Below, piece by piece: positions 53,583 through 63,547 of a stretch of DNA of 64,000 nt. The notes under the pieces are model-generated. The model did no database searches, was not told the origin of the DNA, and saw only the letters and a program-made list of their open reading frames with translations. The first letter of the stretch is position 1. The number at the start of each line of letters is the position of its first letter. Origin of the DNA: Hippasteria phrygiana (taxonomy: Eukaryota > Echinodermata > Asteroidea > Valvatida > Goniasteridae); NCBI GenBank assembly GCA_037893225.1, contig JAZGUH010000412.1, positions 1,798,001 to 1,862,000 on the forward strand, given 5' to 3'. The position numbers were made by a program, and so were the translations under genes.

Positions 53583-56500
53583 CTGTGAACCAAAAAAGAG
53601 GAACTTAATTTGTGTGAGGCTAAAGTGTAATGAAGTAGATGTACATGTAGTCTAGCTTCTAAACTACTGTGGATGGATGGATGGTGACAAATGCATAGCA
53701 TTCCCTATGCATGTTTACAAATGCAATGAAAATTGTGCGCAAATGTGACCAATATCGGCAATATTCATGTTAGGGGAAGGCAAGGGCCATGTTACAAAAG
53801 GCAATTCATAGGCAACTTGTTTTCCAAGAAAACAAAAATTGACATGTACATTTAAAGCTTGCGGGCTGGTATTACACATTAAAAAAAACCTGTTGGCAAA
53901 ATGTACTTTGTTCCCATGGGGTACGTTCCAGTAGCTTTTAGTTTCAAGTTGGCTGTGAAAATTGCCCGGTGTGACTTGGCCCGAAGACTTTCCCAAGCAT
54001 GGTCTCCAATAACAGACTTACAGGCATGAGAATGGGTGTTGATAAAAAAACAGGAAAATAATTTCTAAGGAAATAAAGCGTAGTGAGCGAAGCGAACGGA
54101 GCGTGCAACGGCCGGTGGTCAAGGGGGCCGACTTAGGCCCCCTTGTGGGCTTCATGGGCAGCGCCCCGATGGGGGTCCAGGGAGCCCCCTGAAGCTCCCA
54201 AGTTTTAACATATTTGATACCCGTGAAGGCTGTTTTGGGAGTAGATGTATTTGTAAAAAGTATAGATGTACATGCGTGTCAAGGAGTCTTGTAAATCACG
54301 TAAACATGTTATATTGTGTAGGAGCATTATATTGTGTAAAACGATGTCTCAACTCAAAAATTTCACTCGGATTAAAGGGGGATTTTGCTCCAGAGTGGTA
54401 ATCCAACATTACCTCCTTACAACTGACCCCCCAAATTTTATTTCAAATTTACATTGAATTCGAAGACCACAAATTTGGATGGAAAAAAAGGAATTCCTTT
54501 TAAAACAGAAAGATTCTCATGCTTTGACTTAGCAACCTATGTATGCTGGCTTGAGAAAAACAAGTGGTACTTCATCTGGTTCAATTTTTTTTCTTTTTAA
54601 ATTCTAAGACAGTTATTAAACTGTATTAATACTTGGGACAACTATTCTCATCAATCACGAAGAACACTCTGGTATTGGCCACAACAGTTTTGAAATGTGT
54701 AAAAAAAATATATGAATTTGACAAGAGTAGTGCGAGTGCGTTCCTGTTATTTTGTTTCTGGTTAGTAAGACATATCTAGGTAAGATAAAGCTGAATATTT
54801 GCATAAATCATCATGCACTTACTGCTATGTTCTGGATAGCATGCAGGACAGCCTCAGGTCTAGTTGCTGCAGAAGACCTCTGTCCTTTCTTCCTGCTAAC
54901 AGAACGATGTAGCAGGTAAACAAGAACGTGTAAGGCACAAATATCCCCTGTGGAAAAATGCAGTTCATAATGACTGTCAATTACAGGCAAAACGGATGCA
55001 TTAAGACACGTACATGTACTGTACCTTCAATACTAAAATTAACATCCTTGACCTGGAATTTAAGAAGTTTTCAGTTTGTCATATACTACCAAAATATGGT
55101 GCTACAATGTCAGTGACCTGACTTGACTCGACTGGAACTTGTAAACCCAATGATATATCTTCTTCAAGGCCACCTAATATTTGTGGCAATGGTCTTTTCC
55201 ACTGTTGACATGCATGAGTACTGCAATGAATTTATGTCAATAATGTCACAAGTCACCACATGTCACCACAAGTCAATCACAAGTCATCCAGTCCCCAGTC
55301 AACTCATGAGCTATTTAAATGAATCGTGACAAAGGTTATTGTTCCTCTTAACATTTTTGAATTGACTTGTAAATGACTCGTGATTGACTCGATTATAACT
55401 CTGCTTGAAATTATACTGGCCTTCAGGGGCGGATCTAGGTTTTAACTAAGGGGGGGGGGGGTTTACCTGAGGTGATTGGCCTACACACCCTAGCGTGCCG
55501 AAGGCACGCCTTGCTAGGGGGGTCCGGGGCATTAAACCCGTAAAGCATGCCCTCCGGAAAAAATTGAAATCTAGATGTTTTCTCCTGCATTTTGGGGCAT
55601 CTATTCTTTTCAGAGAATTTGGGGTTGGAATGAAGCAATTTGAGGCAACATTTTTATATGATTATAAGTCAGAATTGGCTTGTTGACAAAACCATCAGTT
55701 TATTACATGAACATGTTGCCAGAAGTATACAGCCTGTCAGGGCTCACTTTGATGACAAATACATCAGTGACTGATTAACAGTTTATTACCTGACGTTAGT
55801 CAAACACGATGGAGTTGCAGAAGAGACGCCTTGGATAAGCCCTGACAAAGCGCTTGACCATCTCTTCTGTGTCTAGCTGTGCTGCTTGGCTGTAGTGGAC
55901 GGCCATCAAGGTAAGGCCCCCCAGCCTCTCCTCTGTCATGGTGGATCGCAGGTATGTCTTAACACGTCTAAGGGCACTGAATGACCGCTCAGCCTCACAG
56001 GACCCTACTGGTAAAGTGCAGACAATCAACACTAGCTCCCTGATATTGGGATAGAGGTCAACATCTGCTAGTCGCAGGGTGTCAATCAGGTTGTCAGGGA
56101 GGTCGCCTTGCTGCATCATGCAGCAACTCTTCCAGCGCACCAATTCTCTCTGAAAGGACAATGGCATTGACTGCAGTGAAGGGTGAAAAAGATTTAAATG
56201 TAAGTTGTGTATTACCACAAAGGAGAAGTGTCAATATGGTACCTTTAGGGCATGAGGGGAAGGTAGATCCCTCTCCCAGAAGAGCAGTTCCTCTGCCAAT
56301 GACTCGACATCAGCTAGCCCTACCATCACCATAGGGACGAGGGACATGATAGACTTCACAACTCGGTTGTCAGCTGAGAATCTAGTGTTCAGCTCCTGGA
56401 GAAAGCTGTCCATGAATGGAATCCCTGCTGTTCTCTTGTAGTACTCACTGGAAAATAACAACCAAGGCTTGAGACAGTGTATATTATTATCAAAATGCCT

Positions 56501-59500
56501 TCTCTGTTCAAGGCACGTCACAAGGAGGTTGAAACAGCAGTCATCTAAAAGTGTTATTATAAATTTTGATAATAATAACAATGTAGATCTATACCTTGCT
56601 GTGTCAGCTGGAGTATTTGCACGGTGTTTCTGATGTTTGGATCTTCTAGGGACAGCCATCTCTCCCCCAACATCAGTAGCCATAGTCTCGGCCTCTTTGA
56701 ACCAGTTGCTCCAGACTGAATCAAAGTCTGCTCTCTGTCTCCTCACCTCCTCCATAGCTGTGTCGATGAGGCTATAGGCGGCAACAACATCTGCATCTCT
56801 CTTCTGGAGTTTGCTGCTAAGACCCTTCACAGTATCAAGGCCATTGACAAGGATGACTAGGGCTACAATGTTGCGGCCATTCCTGAGCGACGTCATAAAA
56901 CCCTGAGCCTTCGTACGAGTTTCAGCATCCCAATCCCATGATGACTCAATCTCTGCGTACTCCCCTGGTTGCACCACAAAATGCATGGATGTGAAGATGT
57001 ACTCGTACAGAGCACAGAAGGTTTCAAGGCAGTCATGCCTTTCTGTCCATCTTGTCTTGCAGAGTCCTTTGAGTTTATGAACCCGGCTTTCTGGTGCATA
57101 TGTTCCAAGGACAACTTCAAGGAAGCGTTGTCGTTTGGGTGACAGATGGAAGAATAAGTAGATCTCATTAATCACTTCGATCATGTTGCGGATATCTTGC
57201 ACTTGGCATGCTCTGCCAATGGCCAAGCTCAGTACATTAGAGCGACAATGTGTGTATAATGCCAATGGGTTCTTCTCCTTGATGAGTGCTTGAGCTCATC
57301 TTGCACTACCAGCCATTGCAGAGGCACCATCGTATGACTGTCCACGCATATTTTTGATATCTAGACCATGCTTGTTGAGGAGGCTTAAGATGGCTTTGGC
57401 AATACTCTGTCCAGTTGCCCTCTGCAGATGAACAAAGTCCACGAAGGCCTCCCTGATGTGAGGCTCCTTGCCAGTGAGATCCAGAAACCTCACGCACAGT
57501 GACAGTACTTGTTGATTTCCATGTGGATCAGTCACCTCATCAGCCATAACACTGAAATATTTCACATGTTTCAGAGGATCAGCATCATCTTTCAGAGGTG
57601 CCAAGATCTTCTCACGCAGGCAGTCCGCTGTGATGCTAATGATCTGGTTCTGTATAGTCTTTGATGTGTACTGTTGGTTCTTCTTTCCACGTTATAAATG
57701 TTCACGAAGGATTGGATCAGATTTGGCTGTGTGGTCTAGAATTGCCTTAAAGACTCCTTGGTTGATGAGTGGCTCTGCTGTGTTGTCATCTCTGTGACTA
57801 CGTAAAGGAAGCCCCTGCGTGCCACATAGCTTGACTGTATCCACAATGATGGACAGGATGTGCCTGTTCTGTTCAGAGATTTCCTGGCCCTTTCTTTCAA
57901 CAATGGTGTCAATTCTGACTTCATGGTTGGTGTAAGTGGCAATAAATGACTTTCCCATTACCATTGCATGATGGTGGTAGTCAAATTTGTCATGATTTGT
58001 GAGACAGCCATCTTTGCCTCTGGCCTTGCTGAAATTTATAAATGGGGTCTTCACCAGGGTACCAAGCACTCCTTTGACCAACTTGGCTTTGAACAAGACG
58101 CAGTACTTGCAGTACCCTCCACCTTGTGAATGGGAGTATGTCAGCCACTCAAAGTCTTTGAGCCATGACTCTTGGAAGGTGAGCGGGATTTTCTTGCCCC
58201 TCTTTGTAACTTGGTATGTTGCAAACTCTTTTCCTTGGTAGGTGTGTGTCAAGTAGTGATAGCGATCACTGTCACTGATGGAATCCAGAGGCACTGACCC
58301 CTGCCCAGTCACCAGCAACCCAATATCCCATTGGTATGGTACCTCAGTGTCTGTTTGCTCAGTGTGGCTAGTCTGTGTAGGGCCACTGTGGGATACTAAG
58401 GGGTTGTCTTGAGGGGGAATACTCATGGCAGGAAGGATGCCAGCACCAGAACTGTTAGCACAACCAGAAATAGTGGGAGAAGCCCGGTCACCAGGAATGT
58501 CTGAGTGCTGTGTCTGACTACATGTAGGTCTAGTATCATGGCTAGTAGCTCGCGGCTTATCCCCGCCACCAGAAGATGATGCAAAGCTACAAAGTACCAA
58601 CAAAATTGCCATTAAAGTAACAAAAGACAAGACAAGAAAAGCCACATTAGTCAGCGTTAGGATACTCTGTAGACCTATACCTGAAGTAGTTATTAAGTGA
58701 TGTTTGCCTTCTCTTTTTGGGAGCACTTTCCTCCGCACTTTCCATGGTTACCGTATGTCTGGAGCTAGAAGACTAGATGACCTACGCAATACTATCTGAA
58801 ATGACACATTTAGAGATAGGTAACTCAATAACTAATCAGTATAACACACTTAAATATCTATTTGACGTGTTCAGGGCAGGGGTTTGGGGCCCTGACTAAA
58901 GCAATGCATTTCAGGGGTTTGGGGCCCTGACTAAAACAATGCATTTTCACAGGGGTTTGGGGCCCTGACCAGCACATGTTACAAAATGCTCCAACAACAA
59001 ACTCCCCACTGTGTGGAAGTGGGTCACACATTGGTGTTAATGAGTAGGGAGTTAGGCCTGCTCTGTTTGTATGCATAGGCTGGGGTGGGGGATGGGCACG
59101 CGACCACAACCACAGACAGTAATAAATTACTCATGGAGCATAAACACCCCAGGCTCTGGTGTGCCTTGCCGGCACACTAGGGCTAGGTCTGCTAGGGCCA
59201 TGGAAGGAGTAATTTTCGACACCAGACACTGGTTCTTTTATATTTTTTTCTAAGCACATCTAGATTTCACTGGGCAGCCCAAGGGGGGGTTTAAACCCCC
59301 AAAACCCCCCCGTAGATCCGCCACTGGCCTTTAGTAAAAGCATGTTTATGCAAACTTTATTGTAAAAAAGTTACACAGGATGTATAAAAAAAAGGTCATT
59401 AGAAAAATAATGGGTTTTTGTGTAAAAGTTATGAACTTGAACACTGTCAAAAGTGGTTCCATCTTTAAGGGTAGTTCATTAGCTTTTCATTGAAAAGGGG

Positions 59501-62500
59501 TTTGTTGGCTCGTTTTGAAATCAATGGTACTTGGTCATGCATGACTGAAATGATACAAACAAGATGAATGAAAAGCTAATGAACTACTAGTCTTGGTTCC
59601 AAGACGTTCTTAACGGTGCGACGTATAGCGGCCGACAGCGCCCTCTCGCTACACACACACACACCACGCCCAAATCGCTAACACCGTCTTGGGAATTTCG
59701 CAAGTTCCGCTCGCGAAATCGCGAGCAGAACTGTGTGGCATTTGCATGCGCGTGTGACGTAGCTGCATTATCGCATGTAAATAGCCAACACTCACTAGTC
59801 TAGTTTCTGTACTCACGTGGGGTTTACGTGTACGTACGTATGAACGTGCAGCGCAGTACCAAGCCATTCGTTGTTTGTTGGAAAAAATGTCTGACCGCGT
59901 GGACCAAGCGATCGATTTTACAGCAAACAAACTGGGCTTTGGAAAGCTAAAAAGTCATCAGATCAGTGCCATTAATCAATTTGTACGTGGCCATGATTTG
60001 TTTGTTAATTTACCAACGGGATTTGGCAAGAGTGTAATTTTTCAAGCTGCTCCATTGGTCTTAGATTTCTTGAACGAAGTAACCGAAGGTAAACAGGAGA
60101 AAGCGCTGGTTATTGTCGTCGTGCCATTGAAAGCCCTGGCCGTTGATCAGTTACATCATGGAGAAATAAGACATTTCTCCATGGTTACATCGTGCTGAAC
60201 ATCTGGGACTGAAGTCGGCAGATATAACGTCTGATATTCCAGATCACATTTTGGAACAATCCGAAGATTTCTCAATCCTGTTTGCCAGTCCAGAATCACT
60301 CTGCTCAGAACGTTAACAGACTACAATGTAGTAAGTTATTACTTAAACATGAGTTTCCTCCAGTGCGCAAGCGCGATTATTCGTTTGACCCGCCTGTTAA
60401 ATTATGCATGAGCAGGTCGCGCGCGCTCCCTTGCGAAATGCCCAAGACGTTCTTAGCGATTTGGCCTTGGCGTGTGTTTGTGTGTAGCTAGAGGGCGCTG
60501 CCGTTCGCGCTGTACGTCGCACCGCGATAAGAACGTCTTGGAACCAAGACTAATGAACTACCCGTTGGAGTCACTTTGAGTTCATAGCCTTTACATATTC
60601 CCATTATTTTGGGATTACCTTTTTGACACACCCTGTATACACTTACTGTTCTTATGCTCAAATGCAAATGATTTGATTAGATCGCACACGGATTCGGATT
60701 CTTGGGCGCCTACGGCAATGATGCGATCTCGGTAGATGGAATCCCACGTTGTAAGAAGTTTGTCACATTCTTCTGGGAACATTGTCTCGAAGTCCAAGTT
60801 TATCTAGGGGAAATTTAAAATTTAAAATAACTTCTTTTACACAAGTACACAATGAATGCAGACACTGGAATGACAAAACATCTAGATGATTTTAGTTTTC
60901 CGGCCTACCAACTCAACTCTATATAGCAAGTAAATCACAGTCCTGAGATTAAATAAAATGCACTGCTCTATGAGGTTACACAGAATACCGTACCGGCGCT
61001 CTAATAACTACGCCATCTTTCCCTATCTTGGCAGTCTCCCAAATTGTCAGTGTCATTGTTCATGGGGCGCTTGTCAGAAGTCATAAACTCAGAATGCCGT
61101 ATAGCCAAGGATCATTCCCCATTTTACGATACAACCTGGGAAGTAACATTGGGGGAATCACTCAATGAGGATATGACATTTTTTTAACTTATAATTTGTA
61201 AAACAAACCACAAGGGAAGGTTGCAGGTTCGAATCCCACTCCTGCCAGTTTTCTGCATTTTCTTTGATTTTTTTTATTATTTACCTAGTCAGTTTTCCTT
61301 GTGGTTTGTTTGCCATTAAGCAAGTTGGACAATAACATACTGCCAATAACCTATTGATATTGCACTGACTTATTCTTTGTTCTACACACGCTCATGGGAT
61401 AACTACATGTACGTGTAATAATACCATAATGGTCAATTTAAGTAATACAATTACTTACCAGCTGTGGCATATCCTTATATCTTGGATATTCAGCAATTAC
61501 TTCGGTGATGGTCTTTTCTGGATTTCTTCAGGACAAACTGACGCCGAAGTTTGAAGGTTTCTTTGAAATAAAGCCTGTGCTTGGCTGCGTTGTCTTTTGT
61601 TGGTGGTAAATACTTCATCCAGTTGACCTACAATAGAAAGCAGTATTAAAAATTATATATTCATGGGCTGGTATGTAATGTGTTACTGATTTGCCAGTAA
61701 GTGCCAGTGAGTCCTCTTCATTTGAATAGCATAAACTGTGACTGTTTATTAGGGGTGTGAGTGACTACGTATAAAAAGAGCAGAACAATTGGCTGAAAGC
61801 AGCTGGCAAAAGCTGAAATTTTGGAAAGCTCATATACTTTTGTACACAGCAAGTGTATAAAAAGAGCTTAAAAAAGTCAAAACAAAAAAAGCTAAAATCA
61901 GCTTAAGCTGAACTCTCACACCCCTGGCTTATGTGTAAAATCAATAACAAACCAGTAAGGGACTCGTGCAAAGCATATGATGTTCATCCAGCCTGCCTGT
62001 CCCATTTTCAGTCAGCCCTTTCAAGAACTTCCTCCACTTTGAATTGTAAAAATGTACCTTTTCTATGATGGTTTGATGATCTGGAATTTCTACATCGTCC
62101 TCAACTGAATGCCCTTCTGGACCGGTACCCGATGAGTTAGATGGTCGTCGTCGTTTGTCGTCCAGTTTCAAGGATGTCCGAATTGTTTTTAGCCGACACT
62201 CGATGAAGCCATGGCCATTGTCGTATAAATGCTCCTACAATTAAAGCATTACACCGTTCAATTTTAATTTTAAAGAAAATTATTAGTTTTATCCATTAGT
62301 CATGGTACTACTTACAAAATGTTTTTGTACTATACTGTATCATACTTTGCAGAGTTGTATTCGAGTCCCTGCAAGTCCTTTCATAAGTCCTTTTGCAAGT
62401 CCAGTCAGAAGTCCTTTCATAAAGCTGGTCACAAATAACTGGATGAACAATGACAAAGTAATGCCTTTGTCAAAGCTCATTTGAATAGCTTGTGATTGGA

Positions 62501-63547
62501 ATTAGGACTGGAGGGCTTGTGATGGACTTGTGATGGACTTGCAGGGACTTGTGTTGGACTCGAATACATCCCTGGTACTTTGACAAAAGAATAAATGAAA
62601 TGGTGCATTAGGTTCAAGTTTTGGTGCACCTTTGCATATATCATGCAACAATCACTAAAGGCCTATATTTTAACACTAGACAAAATCTTGGGGCTGGCCC
62701 CGAGGCGACGAGAATGTGCGACATTTCACACTAGCCATTTTTGCCCCGGGGCCACCCCCGAGATTTGTCTTGCCCTGGGGCAAACTCACCCCTGCTCCAG
62801 GCCAGGGATGAGATTTTTCAACCGGGGGTGAGACCGATCTCGGGGGTGGCCCCGGGTGAAATGGCTAGTGTGAAACGTGGCATATTCTCACCCCTGCGTG
62901 CGGGGTTTTGTACAACCTGGGTTTAGAAACAGGTGGTCCCGATGTAATTTACAAAAGAAGACCAAAGGTCATGTCAAAGCGCGCGCTACTGTTAATTGTT
63001 CAGCTTGGCCGAAAGCACAGCGCGCCGCGTGTAATTTGTATAGTCGTACAGTTCAATAATCTTGGAGAAGACAATAGTAAAGCAAATAGAGCGGATTAGT
63101 GTGTAACGTTAATGCCCAACCCCGGGGCAAGCGCGCCCCGGAGTTGGGTGATGAGGTAGGTTTGTGCGAAACAAGTGTGAAACGACGCGGGGTTGAACTC
63201 GGGGCCTCCCGGGGCGAGTTTTCCCCGGGGTTCGGCGCTCTAGTGTGAAAAGGCCTTAAAAATGTTTGTGATGGGCACTGAAAACAACATTAAATGTATG
63301 CATTGTACTGTAAACAACCACAAATAGTTTTTTCCTGGAATTGGACACCAGATATTTACAAGGGAAATAAATTATCAATATTTACTGCATTAAATTCACA
63401 GGACCAAACTCAAAAATACTTTCTTTTTCAAAATCATTTACATATGAACTTACATAGCCGTCCAATCCAGGAGTTGCATCCCGGGTAGAAGGAAACACCT
63501 GCACTATTTCCTTCGCAAGAGCAGTTTTCTGCATTGAAGGTGGGTAT
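53305..63547 (-). CDS. Host gene, SAMD3-like family (uncharacterised), six exons seen
   Basis: Exons on the minus strand: 63547-63454, 62234-62058, 61627-61459, 60803-60647, 54947-54823, 53582-53305. All have GT-AG borders and compatible phases (one codon is split 1+2 between exons 4 and 5), so this is one gene despite the 5.7-kb transposon-filled intron. The 5' end lies beyond 63547 and possibly outside the window. The protein has a lysine-rich linker, ITEVIAEYPRYKDMPQL, FPEECDKLLTTWDSIYRDRI and a C-terminal KSHYVFNVEYSLTLQQFWEF. This pattern recalls the large animal family annotated as sterile-alpha-motif-containing 3-like, whose function is unknown. Two one-base frame breaks (exon 3 and exon 6) mean either a young pseudogene or base-call errors. 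Confidence 0.7.
54050..54205. repeat. GC-rich repetitive segment in intron 5
   Basis: AGCGTAGTGAGCGAAGCGAA, then short inverted GGGGGCC/GGCCCCC blocks. It has the look of a dispersed repeat end; no boundaries are defined. Confidence 0.4.
54823..54947 (-). CDS. Exon 5 of the SAMD3-like gene
   Basis: After TTTCCACAG, two bases finish a codon, then DICALHVLVYLLHRSVSRKK and PEAVLHAIQNIA, ending phase 0 at GTAAGT. Fits between exons 4 and 6 in phase. Confidence 0.65.
55796..58745 (-). pseudogene. hAT transposase (TTF/ZMYM-type), four exons, two nonsense codons
   Basis: Exon 1 is 58745-58681 (MESAEESAPKKRRQTSLNNF), exon 2 58586-56595, exon 3 56447-56243, exon 4 56170-55796, with GT-AG introns of 94, 147 and 72 bp. 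Exon 2 contains the TTF-type zinc-finger region (DFEWLTYSHSQGGGYCKYCV), then the catalytic core with SVMADEVTD and QSYDGASAMAG. Exon 4 carries the hAT C-terminal dimerisation motif CEAERSFSALRRVKTYLRS. The transposase would cut and paste the element. In-frame stops at 57694-57692 (TAA) and 57298-57296 (TGA) inactivate this copy while the rest of the frame is intact, so decay is recent. The ATG at 58745 is preferred over a longer unspliced frame, because splicing restores the usual basic N-terminus. Confidence 0.85.
58860..58980. repeat. ~45-bp tandem repeat in transposon G
   Basis: Three units containing GGGGTTTGGGGCCCTGAC with AAAACAATGCATTT between; 5' of the transposase start. Confidence 0.8.
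59887..60318 (+). pseudogene. RecQ-like helicase, N-terminal fragment, inside element H
   Basis: The ATG at 59887 opens SDRVDQAIDFTANKLGFGKL, then KSHQ (motif 0), LPTGFGKSVIFQAAP (Walker A, motif I) and VVVPLKALAVDQL (motif Ia). The frame is then broken by micro-palindrome M4 at 60157. After M4 the expected helicase sequence resumes (HLGLKSADITSD, ILFASPESL) and stops at 60318. Motifs II-VI are absent. RecQ helicases unwind DNA in repair, but this fragment cannot. It is either a captured host gene piece or a relic of a helicase-carrying transposon. Confidence 0.75.
60150..60190. mobile_element. Micro-palindrome M4 with GTTACAT duplication
   Basis: The 27-bp palindrome at 60157-60183 has arms CATGGAGAAAT/ATTTCTCCATG and loop AAGAC, between two GTTACAT copies (60150-60156, 60184-60190). 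The 34-bp gain shifts the RecQ frame by one; removal restores it. Confidence 0.85.
60647..60803 (-). CDS. Exon 4 of the SAMD3-like gene
   Basis: After CCCCTAG: INLDFETMFPEECDKLLTTW, then AVGAQESESVCDLIKSFAFE, ending with one base of a split codon at GTAAGT. Confidence 0.7.
60965..61050 (-). repeat. tRNA-derived SINE head (family S1)
   Basis: The minus strand reads GCCAAGATAGGGAAAGATGG and then GCCGGTACGGTATTC, matching the head of the copy at 47608. Confidence 0.5.
61195..61320 (+). repeat. tRNA-derived SINE fragment (family S1)
   Basis: GGTTGCAGGTTCGAATCCCA (B box), then TTTACCTAGTCAGTTTTCCT, the same tail as near 33270. Confidence 0.6.
61459..61627 (-). pseudogene. Exon 3 of the SAMD3-like gene, one-base insertion
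   Basis: After TTGTAG: VNWMKYLPPTKDNAAKHRLY and FKLRRQFVLKK, then the frame is lost in GAAGAAATCC and resumes in the next frame as ITEVIAEYPRYKDMPQL before GTAAGT. The exon is 169 bp where 168 would keep phase; one extra A explains it. Confidence 0.7.
62058..62234 (-). CDS. Exon 2 (as numbered here) of the SAMD3-like gene
   Basis: 177 bp, phase 0 at both ends: EHLYDNGHGFIECRLKTIRT, then an acidic linker VEDDVEIPDHQTIIEK, ending at GTACAT. The run LKLDDKRRRPS is basic and may be a nuclear localisation signal. Confidence 0.7.
62657..63257. mobile_element. ~600-bp MITE with GC-rich interior, in intron 1 of the SAMD3-like gene
   Basis: Terminal inverted repeats TAAAGGCCTATATTTTAACACTAG and CTAGTGTGAAAAGGCCTTA (partial match). 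Internal CACACTAGCCATTT and AAATGGCTAGTGTG form a further inverted pair. CCCCGGGG-rich core. Confidence 0.7.
63454..63547 (-). CDS. Exon 1 (first one seen) of the SAMD3-like gene
   Basis: After GGCAG one base ends a codon, then YPPSMQKTALAKEIVQVFPS to LDGY, phase 0 at GTAAGT. Earlier exons must lie above 63547. Confidence 0.65.

Larger units (their letters stand above)
55424..59326 (-). mobile_element. hAT-type DNA transposon G (3.9 kb), nearly complete
   Basis: Terminal inverted repeats CAGGGGCGGATCTAG and CGTAGATCCGCCACTG. Target duplication GCCTT (5 bp) at 55419-55423 and 59327-59331. It encodes a four-exon transposase on the minus strand. Two MITEs (37318, 47350) share its ends and the 5-bp duplication length. 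Three ~45-bp tandem units around GGGGTTTGGGGCCCTGAC lie in the 5' region (58865-58975). hAT elements usually make 8-bp duplications, so the consistent 5 bp suggests a distinct hAT lineage. Confidence 0.88.
59588..60552. mobile_element. TIR element H (965 bp) carrying a RecQ-like helicase fragment
   Basis: Terminal inverted repeats of about 125 bp (TAGTCTTGGTTCCAAGACGT at the left, mirrored at the right, both with GACAGCGCCCTCT-type sequence). 9-bp target duplication ATGAACTAC at 59579-59587 and 60553-60561, inserted in MITE I. The 9-bp duplication and long TIRs suggest a Mutator-like element, but no transposase is present. Confidence 0.75.
59469..60563. mobile_element. Palindromic MITE I, split by element H
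   Basis: The left end GGGTAGTTCATTAGCTTTTC at 59469 is mirrored by GAAAAGCTAATGAACTAC before element H and completed by CCC after it (60561-60563). Without H it would be about 120 bp. Confidence 0.65.

Noticed and set aside
58681..58738. MRRKVLPKREGKHH as the transposase N-terminus
   Set aside because: It reads exon 1 out of frame and runs through an intron; the ATG at 58745 with splicing gives the expected basic N-terminus.
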